Positions 8,896 through 16,519 of a DNA stretch of 64,000 nucleotides are shown here, piece after piece. The notes under the pieces are model-generated. The model did not search any database. It was not told the DNA's origin and saw only the letters and a program-made list of their open reading frames with translations. This stretch comes from Tritrichomonas musculus (Eukaryota > Parabasalia > Tritrichomonadida > Tritrichomonadidae): assembly GCA_039105265.1 (NCBI GenBank), contig JAPFFF010000041.1, positions 1,116,001 through 1,180,000 of the forward strand. Direction: 5' to 3'. Made by a program: the position numbers and the translations under genes. How positions within the stretch are numbered: the first letter of the stretch is position 1; each line of letters opens with the position of its first letter.

Positions 8896-9318
8896 ATGTC
8901 TGGCATACTAACCCACAACTTAGTTGAAAAGGTCTTAGGGCCCTATAACCCCAATCAACGAAAGCCTACGAAACAGCCCGAAACTACGAAACAGCCTGAA
9001 ACTACGAAAGAGCCCGAAACTACGAAAGAGCCCGAAACTACGAAAGAACCAAAAACGATCGAGGAAATAATCGAGACAAAACTTACGGATGACGCAACTC
9101 CATCTAACGGTTATTTACAAATCCTCTCTGAGCAGTACTGGGAAAACGAGTATTGGCTCAGGGTGTTCAAAAAGGACTGGGACGATTTAAGAGGCAAGAT
9201 TTTGCCACTTACTCCGATGGACAAAGCTAGACTTAAACTCTTACCGAAATGGTTAAAAGAAAAAAGAACAATAAAAAAGAGTCTCGTCTACCTTCTTAGA
9301 AAAGAACTAAATATCTAA
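8896..9318 (+). CDS. 140-aa protein with KEPETT repeats, RL-x2-LPxW family
   Basis: The start MSGILTHNLVEKVLG is followed by five or six tandem KQPETT/KEPETT hexapeptides (residues 27-57), a threonine-rich linker that could be length-variable or modified. The C-terminal half has a helix with paired tryptophans (YWENEYWLRVFKKDW) and the family motif LKLLPKWLKEKRTIKK. It is a paralogue of the genes at 7,936 and 9,745. Tandem KEPETT codons are repeated almost exactly at DNA level, so recent slippage is likely. Function unknown. Confidence 0.65.
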   Translation: MSGILTHNLVEKVLGPYNPNQRKPTKQPETTKQPETTKEPETTKEPETTKEPKTIEEIIETKLTDDATPSNGYLQILSEQYWENEYWLRVFKKDWDDLRGKILPLTPMDKARLKLLPKWLKEKRTIKKSLVYLLRKELNI

Positions 9319-9744
9319 CTAAACAATAATTTTTCTTAATTTTTTTATTTTTTTTTTATTTTCATTGTTCTTATGAGATTTCTTTATATAGCTTTTCGAA
9401 TAATAATTTTTCTTAAATTTTTGCCTTCCTGCCTTTATTTTCGCTGTCTTATGAGGTTTCTATATATAGCTTTTCGAATAATAATTTTTCTTAAATTTTT
9501 GCCTTTCCGCTTTTTCAGAGCCGTTCTGAAGAAATTGAATCGTTATTCTATCCCCCTCCAAAATCTTTAGGCTCTCAATTTTTTTACGGCTCGAACTTTT
9601 TCAGAGCTGTTCTGAAGAAATTGAATCGTTATTCTATCCCCCTCCAAAATCTTTAGGCTCTCAATTTTTTACGGCTCGAACTTTTTCAGAGGGGGTCTCA
9701 ATTTTCAGAGACGTGGCTGTCAGATTTTCATTTTTATATTTGTC
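9319..9744. repeat. Non-coding stretch made of two tandem duplications
   Basis: A ~78-bp segment (TTTCTTATGAG ... AATAATAATTTTTCTTAAA) appears twice at about 9,369-9,500. A ~85-bp segment (GAAGAAATTGAATCGTTATT ... TTACGGCTCGAAC) appears twice at about 9,517-9,690. Both duplications carry CTTTTTCAGAG boxes. I see no gene here. Confidence 0.8.
9728..9735 (+). promoter_or_regulatory. Trichomonad Inr (TCATTTTT)
   Basis: It is preceded by CTGTCAGATTT, as at 8,884. The ATG is ten bases downstream. Confidence 0.7.
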
Positions 9745-10038
9745 ATGCAGTTCGATAAAGCCATCCAAGCCAAGAACAACGAGTCTCGTCGCCTCTCCAA
9801 ATCGCTTGAGAATCACCAGTGGTTCATCCAGGCATATGATGCTGAGTACAGATATTTTTCGACTATTGATCCGGAAACCTTAGACCCCGTTCAAAAACTT
9901 CGCCTTCAAGGCATACCTAACTGGATTACGCGAGAGCAAAATGAATGCGAGAGACTCAGCCGTCTCATAACGAAAATATATTGGGACATTAAGGTCTTAG
10001 AATACGAAAGAGATAGTCAACAAGATAGCCAAGAGTAA
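9745..10038 (+). CDS. 97-aa helical protein, RL-x2-IPxW family
   Basis: The protein is helical throughout. An N-terminal basic helix (KNNESRRLSKSLENHQW) is followed by YDAEYRYFSTIDPETLDP, then the motif LRLQGIPNWITREQNECE and a final helix ending in a polar tail. It is the third member of the family with 7,936 and 8,896. It is convergent with the primase-helicase gene, whose stop lies 47 bases away. Function unknown. Confidence 0.65.
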   Translation: MQFDKAIQAKNNESRRLSKSLENHQWFIQAYDAEYRYFSTIDPETLDPVQKLRLQGIPNWITREQNECERLSRLITKIYWDIKVLEYERDSQQDSQE

Positions 10039-10084
10039 AAAAAATTCATTTTTAAATCTTATTTTTTTATTTATTAATTTTTTC

Positions 10085-12520
10085 TTAAATATCTTGAGGT
10101 AATAACTCATTTGGATTCTCGTCCATATATTCATCTTCTCTTTCTTTTTCAAATTGAGCGACACATTCACGTTTTAACTTGAAAGCTCTAGCTCTTTTTC
10201 CATATTCTTCAACTCTACAATCAGCCAAACAAAATGGGTCAATCTTTGAAATAAAAGTGTTTACTTTGACTTCTCTGAAGCCATACTCTTTAGCAAAATT
10301 CTTATAAACTGCATATGCCCCTTTCTTTGACCAACCTTCTTTGAATTCATCTAGATACTCAGTAATAAACATTTCATAAGGACTTTTTGAGTTATTAATA
10401 ATTCTTTCTCTAGCAGCAGTGTGAGGCAATACTCTTTTATCCCAGTCTGAGATATTTCTTTTGACAAAATAAGTAAATAAATTAGGATAGAATTTGTCAT
10501 AAGTCATTGTTTTTTCGAGATTTTTCCAGTATTCTTTATCATCAATTTTTTCTGCTGAAGTCTCTGAAACAACATATCGTCTATCCCCTTTTAATATCTG
10601 AATTGGGCAGTCATGATTCGATACAAAGATTAAATTAACAACATTTTCTGATGCTCTAGAAGGTTGATATTTTTCGGAAATTATTATTGATGTTTCTGTA
10701 ATAATAGACTTCAAAGTATCGAAATCTATAAACTGATTTGAGTCTGCAGACGATAATTCATTACAGATTATCAATTTCTTATTCTCCAGCAAGGAATTAT
10801 TTTTGCCAACAATATTGTCGATTTTATTAACGTTTTCGACAGAATATCCCTTTAATAATTGGCATATAGCATTTGTAAAAGTATTTTTGCCAGTACCATA
10901 TTTTCCTGTCAAGACAATAGCAGTTTCGGTTTTGCCATTAGGATTTTGAATTATATACGACACCCAATTTAAGATAAATTCATATAATTCTTCATTCTTA
11001 TCTGCTATAATATCCTTGATATGGTTCAAAAAGGGTTGAATAACAGGCATATCAACATCTTCGAGGGGCTGATATAAATATCCATGAAAGACATTGAAAA
11101 AGTCGTCATTATCAGTGAAAAATTTGATTTGTTTTTTCATGAAAATGTTCTTGTTTACTCCTGCAGAATAAACTTGATATGCAGTAATTGTTTTCTTAGT
11201 CTTTTTCTCCATGTAGTATCCTAAATTTATAGACTTCATTTTGTTTTCGAAATCATGGTGGTCTATAGGAGAGAATTTCATAGTTTGACCATCTTCGTTA
11301 GTATCTTTAATGAAATAAAGAGTTTTTGCAGTATCTACGACGACCAAAACTTTCTTCAAATCTGATAAGAATTCTCCTACTCTTATTCCGTCATTCTTTC
11401 TATAGTTTTTCTTCCGAATATCGAATAGAGAAAAAGAGTCTGTTAAATCAACTTTTGCTTCTTCATCTATATTATTATTGGAATATTTTTCATAAAATTC
11501 TTTCCTAATTTCATAATCTAAATGCTTCAATATAGAGAAGAACCATTTATTGGAGACGACTTTTTCATAGTATTGGTCTGAATATTGGTCTATTGTATTC
11601 ATATTGTGATGGTCATCATCTTGAAAATACCATTCTTTGACCAAATCTGTTATGACTTCTTTTTCGTAAGGAGAATGGAATAAATTTATGACTACTTTCT
11701 CGAAATTATCAAAAACTGGGTCAAAATGATTAAGTAAATGAAGTAATTCTTCAGGAGAGAGGATAATCAAATTTTCATTTATTTCGAAGTCATCTGCCTG
11801 AAATACCTTTCTTGCATTACTGTCTTCTTTAACTACAACTTCGTTTTTTGTTTTACTTTTTGTCTTAATTTTTTTCTGAAAAACTTTTGACCAAACTTCT
11901 CTTGGAATTTCTTTTTCATCTCCTTTAATTTGGACGACATGCTGAGAAGGCAAGGCATTGTTTAGCAAATTTCCGTGATTTAATTTATTTGAAGGGTCTC
12001 CTTGAGAAGAAATCTTGTTAGATAAGGCATGCCTGAAAAGTTGTCTGGATTCTAATTTATAGACATTTGGGTCGCAAAATTCATTGATATTATATTCGAA
12101 TCCTCCTTTTTTTGAATATTTCATTATTTCTTGAAGCTCTTTTCCCTTTATCTTCGTTGTATAGTAAATTGTATGAATAGAGCAAAAATGGTCTCCTTCT
12201 GGATAATATCTTAAGCCAGTTTTCTCAGCTAAAGTTTCAGAATTGGTATATCCTCCTATTGTGTATGGACCGAAGGTTTCTGTCAAAGAATCAAGCCAAT
12301 TTAAGACTTTTTGATAGTCTTCTTCACTAGAAATAGAATCGAAATCAAAGTATAAATGATAATGACTATCATAACATAAGACTTCATTCAAAGGAATTTT
12401 TTCAAAAAGCCAAGTATCTATGTCATTGTAGTCGATTTGGAGAGGGATTTTCTTCTTTGGCCAAGCAAAACAATCAATAAAGAAAATACTTCCTGTTTTC
12501 TTCACTATGTCGGTAGTCAT
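10085..12520 (-). CDS. Primase-SF3 helicase (D5-like) of element A
   Basis: The predicted role is replication initiation, with primer synthesis plus DNA unwinding. An archaeo-eukaryotic primase module lies at residues ~50-170: HLYFDFD (metal-binding acids), CSIHTIYY, then DPNVYKLESRQLFRHAL, matching the D-x2-VY and R-x2-FR motifs of virus primases. The SF3 helicase has Walker A GKYGTGKNTF (~535), Walker B KLIICNELSS and the sensor strand VNLIFVSNHD. A winged-helix-like tail follows (AYAVYKNFAKEYGF ... FISKID, ~740). At 811 aa it is normal for the class. PLVs and virophages use this enzyme where Mavericks use POLB; no POLB is visible in element A. Confidence 0.88.
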   Translation of the reverse strand: MTTDIVKKTGSIFFIDCFAWPKKKIPLQIDYNDIDTWLFEKIPLNEVLCYDSHYHLYFDFDSISSEEDYQKVLNWLDSLTETFGPYTIGGYTNSETLAEKTGLRYYPEGDHFCSIHTIYYTTKIKGKELQEIMKYSKKGGFEYNINEFCDPNVYKLESRQLFRHALSNKISSQGDPSNKLNHGNLLNNALPSQHVVQIKGDEKEIPREVWSKVFQKKIKTKSKTKNEVVVKEDSNARKVFQADDFEINENLIILSPEELLHLLNHFDPVFDNFEKVVINLFHSPYEKEVITDLVKEWYFQDDDHHNMNTIDQYSDQYYEKVVSNKWFFSILKHLDYEIRKEFYEKYSNNNIDEEAKVDLTDSFSLFDIRKKNYRKNDGIRVGEFLSDLKKVLVVVDTAKTLYFIKDTNEDGQTMKFSPIDHHDFENKMKSINLGYYMEKKTKKTITAYQVYSAGVNKNIFMKKQIKFFTDNDDFFNVFHGYLYQPLEDVDMPVIQPFLNHIKDIIADKNEELYEFILNWVSYIIQNPNGKTETAIVLTGKYGTGKNTFTNAICQLLKGYSVENVNKIDNIVGKNNSLLENKKLIICNELSSADSNQFIDFDTLKSIITETSIIISEKYQPSRASENVVNLIFVSNHDCPIQILKGDRRYVVSETSAEKIDDKEYWKNLEKTMTYDKFYPNLFTYFVKRNISDWDKRVLPHTAARERIINNSKSPYEMFITEYLDEFKEGWSKKGAYAVYKNFAKEYGFREVKVNTFISKIDPFCLADCRVEEYGKRARAFKLKRECVAQFEKEREDEYMDENPNELLPQDI

Positions 12521-12697
12521 GTTTTATCCAAGATAAATATTTTTGTGAAGTGATTGATTGACTTAATAAGGAAATATATCTTGACTGAGAACAAGAATAT
12601 GTCACATCACAATTTTTCATCAAAAAAATGATAATGTCCTTGACAGGGCACGCATAAAAATATTTCACCTCACAATTATTTTTATCATGAATGAAAT
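12521..12697. promoter_or_regulatory. Divergent promoter region of element A
   Basis: This gap lies between the divergent primase-helicase and the MAFG-peptide gene. It holds repeated TCACAATT motifs at about 12,607 and 12,670, each a fit to the trichomonad Inr TCAYWWTY; the second lies just before the ATG at 12,698. Confidence 0.5.
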
Positions 12698-12931
12698 ATG
12701 GCTTTTGGTTCATTCTTCAAAAAGTTAAAAGAAGGGGTAAAAGACTTTGCTGATGGCTTTAAACATGGCTGGAATAAAACAAAGTCAGTAATTGAAAAAA
12801 TTCCTGTCGTCGGAAAAATTGCTGAAAAAATTCCTAAATTCGATAATTCAAACAATCCTGTTTCTCAATATTTAGGTAATGATGGATATACCTATTTTGA
12901 TGATAATGGAAATGTAATACCTAAATCATAA
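12698..12931 (+). CDS. 77-aa MAFG-type amphipathic peptide, adenovirus pVI-like candidate
   Basis: It starts MAFGSFFKKLKEGVKDFADG, a strongly amphipathic helix, followed by FKHGWNKTKSVIEKIPVVGK and a short polar tail. The 70-aa protein at 58,860 in element B aligns along its whole length (GFKYGWNKTKSIIDKIPLV). The helix pattern W/F-F-K-x2-K-x3-K-F recalls the membrane-lytic helix of adenovirus protein VI. A role in opening endosomal or vesicle membranes during entry is inference. The stop overlaps the end of the next, convergent gene by six bases. Confidence 0.75.
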   Translation: MAFGSFFKKLKEGVKDFADGFKHGWNKTKSVIEKIPVVGKIAEKIPKFDNSNNPVSQYLGNDGYTYFDDNGNVIPKS

Positions 12932-13171
12932 CGAATATAAATTTTTTACTGCTTTCTTTAATAAATTCCTTATTTTTATTGACTGTTCATATTTTGCTTT
13001 TATTTTTTGATATCTCTGTAATTTTTTTGGGTCTTCTGGAGGGTCGTTCTTGAGAACTTTATAGTAGTATTGAATCCTTGAATGAATAATTTTTAAGGTA
13101 GGAGTAGCAAAAGTTTTTCGTTCGTGAGGCTTTTTCAAAGGAGGTAATCCTTCTATGTTTTGGAAATCCAT
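12926..13171 (-). CDS. 81-aa basic helical protein, unknown
   Basis: A short proline-containing start (MDFQNIEGLPPLKKPHER) is followed by a long basic helix (KIIHSRIQYYYKVLKNDP, then KKLQRYQKIKAKYEQSIKIR). It is lysine-rich with many aromatics and a predicted pI well above neutral, so DNA binding or packing is possible. It is convergent with the MAFG peptide gene and divergent from the integrase, 56 bases between start codons. No relative was seen elsewhere in the window. Confidence 0.6.
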   Translation of the reverse strand: MDFQNIEGLPPLKKPHERKTFATPTLKIIHSRIQYYYKVLKNDPPEDPKKLQRYQKIKAKYEQSIKIRNLLKKAVKNLYSL

Positions 13172-13227
13172 TTATCGTAGAGAAAAAATAAAATCATACA
13201 CTTTAAAATTAAGACAAAAATATATAA

Positions 13228-14625
13228 ATGTCTAATGAAGAAATTTTAACTAAAGAAGGACAAAATTTATGGGAATATTTATTGTCAGAAGCAGAGAAAA
13301 AATCTAAATTCAAAACCTTAAACGAAATAAAACAATTAAAGTCAGGAAAGCTTTTGGCTAAAAGAAATCCTCAAGAACTTCAGAAAATATATAAGAAATA
13401 TGAAAATTATTATCGTAAGTTGGCTCAAGAAGTTGAAGACTCCCCGGAGAAAATAATAGTTGATTCCTCCGATTCTTTCGAAAACAAACTTGAAGATTAT
13501 GTCCTTTTTCGAAGTAATTATGAAGGAGAATTAACTCCTAAACAATTTGAGAGATTAACTAAAGGTTGGAAAAAAGATAGAGATAAACATTCTATGGATG
13601 AATGGTATGAAATTTATTTGAAAAAAATTAATACAAACCCAGGAAATTATATAGAGTATGACCCTTCTGAGCATCAAGTAAAGTATTATGCTTTCAAGAG
13701 TCAAAAGAAGATAAATAAATTACAGGAATCAAACCTAAATTTAGAAGTTTCTGACCGTCAAGATGAGCCAAATCAAGTCTTTCCTGTAGAAGAGAACAAA
13801 AAATATTTTCTTCATAAAGTAGCAGACCCTGATACATATTTTATTGATTTAATGTTTGAATATCAATTTTGTTATTTGATATCTATAAATGCTAATACAA
13901 GATATGTATATGCTACTTTGATAAATCATAAGGTAGGTACGAAAGGAGTTAGTACAAAAAATATTAAAAATACCGCATCAATAATTCGAGCTTTCTCTAA
14001 TCTTTTACAACAAGGATGGAGTCCTAAATTGTTAATCGGAGATGCTGAACCAGCTTTTGGAGACTCAAAGACTAAAGAATTTATGATGAAATATGGATGT
14101 AAAATTCAAACTGTCGAAAGAATGAAAAAAACTGTCTATCCAGATTTCATGCCTTCAAAACAATCTACTAAGACAGAACCTCTTCATAGTTCATTAGGTA
14201 TTATTGACCGAGTAATTCGAACTCTCAGAGATATGGCATATACTGCTCGAGTCGAAAAAATTACTCCCGAAGTTTTGAAAGATTTAGTTATTCAATATAA
14301 TCATGCTCCTCATGATACTTTATCAAAATATTCAGGAATGGATTGTAGTCCCGAAATGGCTCAAAAAGATAAAGATTTAGAGAGTCATATTTGTCGTAGG
14401 ATATTACAAGAAAATTATAACATTATGAATAAACCAGGCTATCAGATAGAAGATTTTGAATATGTCAAAGTTTATAATGGAAAAGACCCTTTCCAAAAGA
14501 GAAGGTCAATAATTCAGCCTGGCTTATGGTTTATTAACGGTTATGAAGAAGGAAAATATCATGTTGTTAATGCAGAAACGGGAGAAGACCAATTTTTGCC
14601 TAGATATCGTATTCATCCTGAGTGA
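13228..14625 (+). CDS. INT: RVE-type (retroviral-like) integrase of element A
   Basis: DDE-type recombinase that would join element ends to host DNA. The N-terminal ~180 residues are helical and specific to this group. The catalytic core covers about residues 190-340: the first acid lies in YFIDLMF, the second in LIGDAEPAFGD, and the helix LGIIDRVIRTLRDMAYT with QYNHAPHDTLSKYSG follows, the usual integrase layout. A C-terminal strand-rich domain ends RYRIHPE. It is closely similar to the partial integrase of element B at the right edge (KTEPLH ... DRVIRTLRDMAY) and distant from that of element C. At 465 aa it is full length and the frame is open. Confidence 0.9.
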   Translation: MSNEEILTKEGQNLWEYLLSEAEKKSKFKTLNEIKQLKSGKLLAKRNPQELQKIYKKYENYYRKLAQEVEDSPEKIIVDSSDSFENKLEDYVLFRSNYEGELTPKQFERLTKGWKKDRDKHSMDEWYEIYLKKINTNPGNYIEYDPSEHQVKYYAFKSQKKINKLQESNLNLEVSDRQDEPNQVFPVEENKKYFLHKVADPDTYFIDLMFEYQFCYLISINANTRYVYATLINHKVGTKGVSTKNIKNTASIIRAFSNLLQQGWSPKLLIGDAEPAFGDSKTKEFMMKYGCKIQTVERMKKTVYPDFMPSKQSTKTEPLHSSLGIIDRVIRTLRDMAYTARVEKITPEVLKDLVIQYNHAPHDTLSKYSGMDCSPEMAQKDKDLESHICRRILQENYNIMNKPGYQIEDFEYVKVYNGKDPFQKRRSIIQPGLWFINGYEEGKYHVVNAETGEDQFLPRYRIHPE

Positions 14626-14888
14626 GTAGAACCTAAGACTTCAGCAAATTCTTTTTTCATATTTTCCAATATACGATTTGTATTTGCGATACTCAATAAA
14701 TTTAATTCAATATTTGTTCTTTTTTGCTCCAAATTTTCTTTGAGTTTTATCAAATTATTTTGGAAAGTAATACACATATCAAGGGTATAAGAGTTTAAGA
14801 TTTCATGATTTACTTGATAAGTTAATTCGTCTATTGTTTTATTCATCTCTTTGAAGAAAGAGTTTAAGCCTCCTTTTAGAACTTCCAT
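14613..14888 (-). CDS. 91-aa coiled-coil protein, unknown
   Basis: I start at the ATG at 14,888 because the upstream in-frame codon is TTG. The protein is helical with heptads (LNSFFKEMNKTIDELTYQV, then FQNNLIKLKENLEQKRTNI). There is no signal peptide. It is convergent with the integrase, sharing 13 bases at the stops. Its short length and position resemble the coiled-coil gene next to the fibre in element B, but the sequences do not align convincingly. Confidence 0.6.
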   Translation of the reverse strand: MEVLKGGLNSFFKEMNKTIDELTYQVNHEILNSYTLDMCITFQNNLIKLKENLEQKRTNIELNLLSIANTNRILENMKKEFAEVLGSTHSG

Positions 14889-14917
14889 TTTTCTTTTAAT
14901 CAAAAAAATATTTTTCT

Positions 14918-15031
14918 TTAACGATTTCCTAATCTCTCTAAACGTTCTCTAACACTATGTATTGTAGGATGAACAGCACAATCACTTGCTTGAGTACATT
15001 TCATTTTTTTATTAAACTCTCCAAAAGCCAT
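14918..15031 (-). CDS. 37-aa micro-protein with MAFGEFNKK start
   Basis: The sequence is MAFGEFNKKMKCTQASDCAV followed by HPTIHSVRERLERLGNR. The first nine residues are identical to the neighbouring micro-gene at 15,054, and the MAFG-x-F/W-x-K start is shared with the pVI-like peptides at 12,698, 27,904 and 58,860. An alternative ATG lies three codons upstream. Two cysteines (in KCTQASDC) could pair. Two tandem genes with a conserved start and diverged tails argue that both are real. The conserved start may be a packaging or protease-recognition signal; that is inference. Confidence 0.6.
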   Translation of the reverse strand: MAFGEFNKKMKCTQASDCAVHPTIHSVRERLERLGNR

Positions 15032-15053
15032 ATTTTTCATTCATGCTAAAAAT

Positions 15054-15182
15054 TTATTTAGCCCATGCATATCTCCTCGGAGGAGGAGTATTTGAAGATA
15101 AATTATTTCTGATACTTGTAAAATTTGGAGGAAGAGAAGTTGTTGAATTATTAATTTTTTTATTAAATTCTCCGAAAGCCAT
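15054..15182 (-). CDS. 42-aa micro-protein with MAFGEFNKK start
   Basis: The sequence is MAFGEFNKKINNSTTSLPPN followed by a Ser/Asn-rich stretch and a basic, proline-rich tail (NTPPPRRYAWAK). The DNA around both start codons is conserved (AGAGTTTAATAAAAAAAT type), consistent with a tandem duplication. It shares the MAFG start with the larger pVI-like peptides but keeps no amphipathic helix. Confidence 0.6.
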   Translation of the reverse strand: MAFGEFNKKINNSTTSLPPNFTSIRNNLSSNTPPPRRYAWAK

Positions 15183-15213
15183 ATATATATTTCATTCATG
15201 ATAAAATATATTT

Positions 15214-15441
15214 TCATCCACTATAATGATATTTCATATTTGATTTATAAAAGGCATATTGCTGAATATTTTTCATAAAAATTTCTTCATCTTCGTTTAA
15301 TACTACTTCCTCTATGAAATCATCATCTTCAAGTTCATAAATTAAACAAATAGCTTTTTCTACCCAAAGAGCTTTTTCTTCTTTGGAGGGAGTCTCAAAG
15401 TAGTTTACAGAATATTGAAACAATTTATGTAAATCATTCAT
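15214..15441 (-). CDS. 75-aa acidic helical protein, EFF-D-F family
   Basis: The core VEKAICLIYELEDDDFIEEV with the following EIFMKNIQQYAF aligns with the genes at 15,459, 7,652 and 57,139. It is strongly acidic and rich in aromatics. It lies 17 bases downstream of its paralogue at 15,459 on the same strand, so the pair may be transcribed together. Function unknown; an acidic DNA-mimic or protein-binding role is one possibility, not shown. Confidence 0.6.
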   Translation of the reverse strand: MNDLHKLFQYSVNYFETPSKEEKALWVEKAICLIYELEDDDFIEEVVLNEDEEIFMKNIQQYAFYKSNMKYHYSG

Positions 15442-15458
15442 TTTTATTTTTTCATTCT

Positions 15459-15707
15459 TTATAAACTCCTAATTACTATCTCTAATCTTTCCAAAATTAT
15501 TTGCTCAAGCTGATTGATAAAATTTTCATCGTTCCTCTCTACTTCCCTGAATTCGTCGATAAACAATCTGTCGAAAACCTCCCGAGCCATTTCCAATATA
15601 TTCATCATCCAATATTGTCTATACCAAGATATTCTAGCAAATCGCCACTCCAAAATTAAAAACAAAAGGTCATTCAAGCTCTCTAATTCTTCTTTTTTGT
15701 AATTCAT
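15459..15707 (-). CDS. 82-aa helical protein, EFF-D-F family
   Basis: It starts MNYKKEELESLNDLLFLILE. The family core is MAREVFDRLFIDEFREVER then FINQLEQIILERLEIVI, nearly superimposable on ELAAEYFEPEFLGVM and FIDQIEHFAFEFLEYQI of the gene at 57,139 in element C. It is divergent from the next gene with 27 bases between the ATGs; a TCATTTTT Inr for that gene overlaps this start codon. Function unknown. Confidence 0.65.
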   Translation of the reverse strand: MNYKKEELESLNDLLFLILEWRFARISWYRQYWMMNILEMAREVFDRLFIDEFREVERNDENFINQLEQIILERLEIVIRSL

Positions 15708-15710
15708 TTT
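15702..15710 (+). promoter_or_regulatory. Inr-like element overlapping the start codon of the divergent gene
   Basis: ATTCATTTT lies at the start codon of the minus-strand gene (ATG at 15,707) and reads as TCATTTTT towards the plus-strand gene at 15,735, about 27 bases away. Confidence 0.5.
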
Positions 15711-15734
15711 TTTTACTTTTTAAATTAAAACAAA

Positions 15735-16013
15735 ATGCCGAAAGTAATGATTGTTGATGGCTATTTGAAATTATCAAAAAAGTTTTCTCAAGACGACCTT
15801 GAAACTATCGAAAATAATTGTTTGATGTTTCAAATTTTTGAATATAAAAATAAAAAGATTTGCCCACTTCTTTCTCTGAACTGGATATCAGAAACTGAAG
15901 TTGTTAATAGTTTGAAAGATATTGAAAAATTACTAAAAGGACGTGTTTCAGGACGAATCTATATTGTAACAGACCCAGAAAATCCAAAGAATGAAATATT
16001 GACCAGTAGATAG
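15735..16013 (+). CDS. 92-aa member of the GxYLKF domain family
   Basis: The protein contains MIVDGYLKLSKKFSQDDLET, then LLSLNWISETEVVNSLKDI and a strand GRIYIVTDPEN. The same order (glycine plus aromatic start strand, tryptophan before a helix, G-x-I/L-x-V-I/V strand with N) is found at 16,113, 16,520, 17,436 and at the N-terminus of the protease of element C. It is the shortest member and may be broken (at most about one break). The fold is probably alpha/beta; function unknown. Confidence 0.6.
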   Translation: MPKVMIVDGYLKLSKKFSQDDLETIENNCLMFQIFEYKNKKICPLLSLNWISETEVVNSLKDIEKLLKGRVSGRIYIVTDPENPKNEILTSR

Positions 16014-16112
16014 GCAGGGAATAGTGATTGAGGGAAGTCCTTGGAGATGGACGTCTTACTATGAATCGAGAAAGTAAAAAATTTAATATTTAATTTTTTT
16101 TCTGAAACAAAA

Positions 16113-16502
16113 ATGTCGTATGCAATGTTTTTGCCTGGAGAAGGATACCGATTTAGGAAACAATTAACCGATACAGTATATGATGAAGTTCTTGAATTAT
16201 TACCACCTAAATCAGAAACAATAGACGTAGACCGAAAATATTTTAAGCCCGTTTATTATGAATGGACGAAATGGGAACCACTAAAAGAATCATTAACTGA
16301 TATAGCAGCTCTATTAGCAAAACGTCATTTTAGCGCAAAAGGCAGTTTTTATATCGCAATTGGCAATAAAGAATATTTCGATAGCCCTGAAGTCACTGGA
16401 ATAAAAATTTCGAAATATTCAATACGAGGAGGAAAATTCAAACCATCTAAAGCAAAAGTAAAAGCTTCACGAATTGTCAATCGCAGACAAAAGATTCATT
16501 AA
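16113..16502 (+). CDS. 129-aa member of the GxYLKF domain family
   Basis: The start MFLPGEGYRFRKQLTD is followed by YEWTKWEPLKESLTDIAALL, the strand AKGSFYIAIGNKEYF and a basic tail ISKYSIRGGKFKPSKAKVK. It matches the family order of the flanking genes. The basic tail may bind nucleic acid. It is convergent with 16,520-17,407, with 17 bases between stops. It belongs to a four-gene array that ends at the protease. Confidence 0.65.
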   Translation: MSYAMFLPGEGYRFRKQLTDTVYDEVLELLPPKSETIDVDRKYFKPVYYEWTKWEPLKESLTDIAALLAKRHFSAKGSFYIAIGNKEYFDSPEVTGIKISKYSIRGGKFKPSKAKVKASRIVNRRQKIH

Positions 16503-16519
16503 AATTTTTATTGATTCTC

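Noticed and set aside
13228-14625. LTR retrotransposon integrase
   Set aside because: No reverse transcriptase, protease-RT order or LTRs nearby; gene content is Polinton-like.
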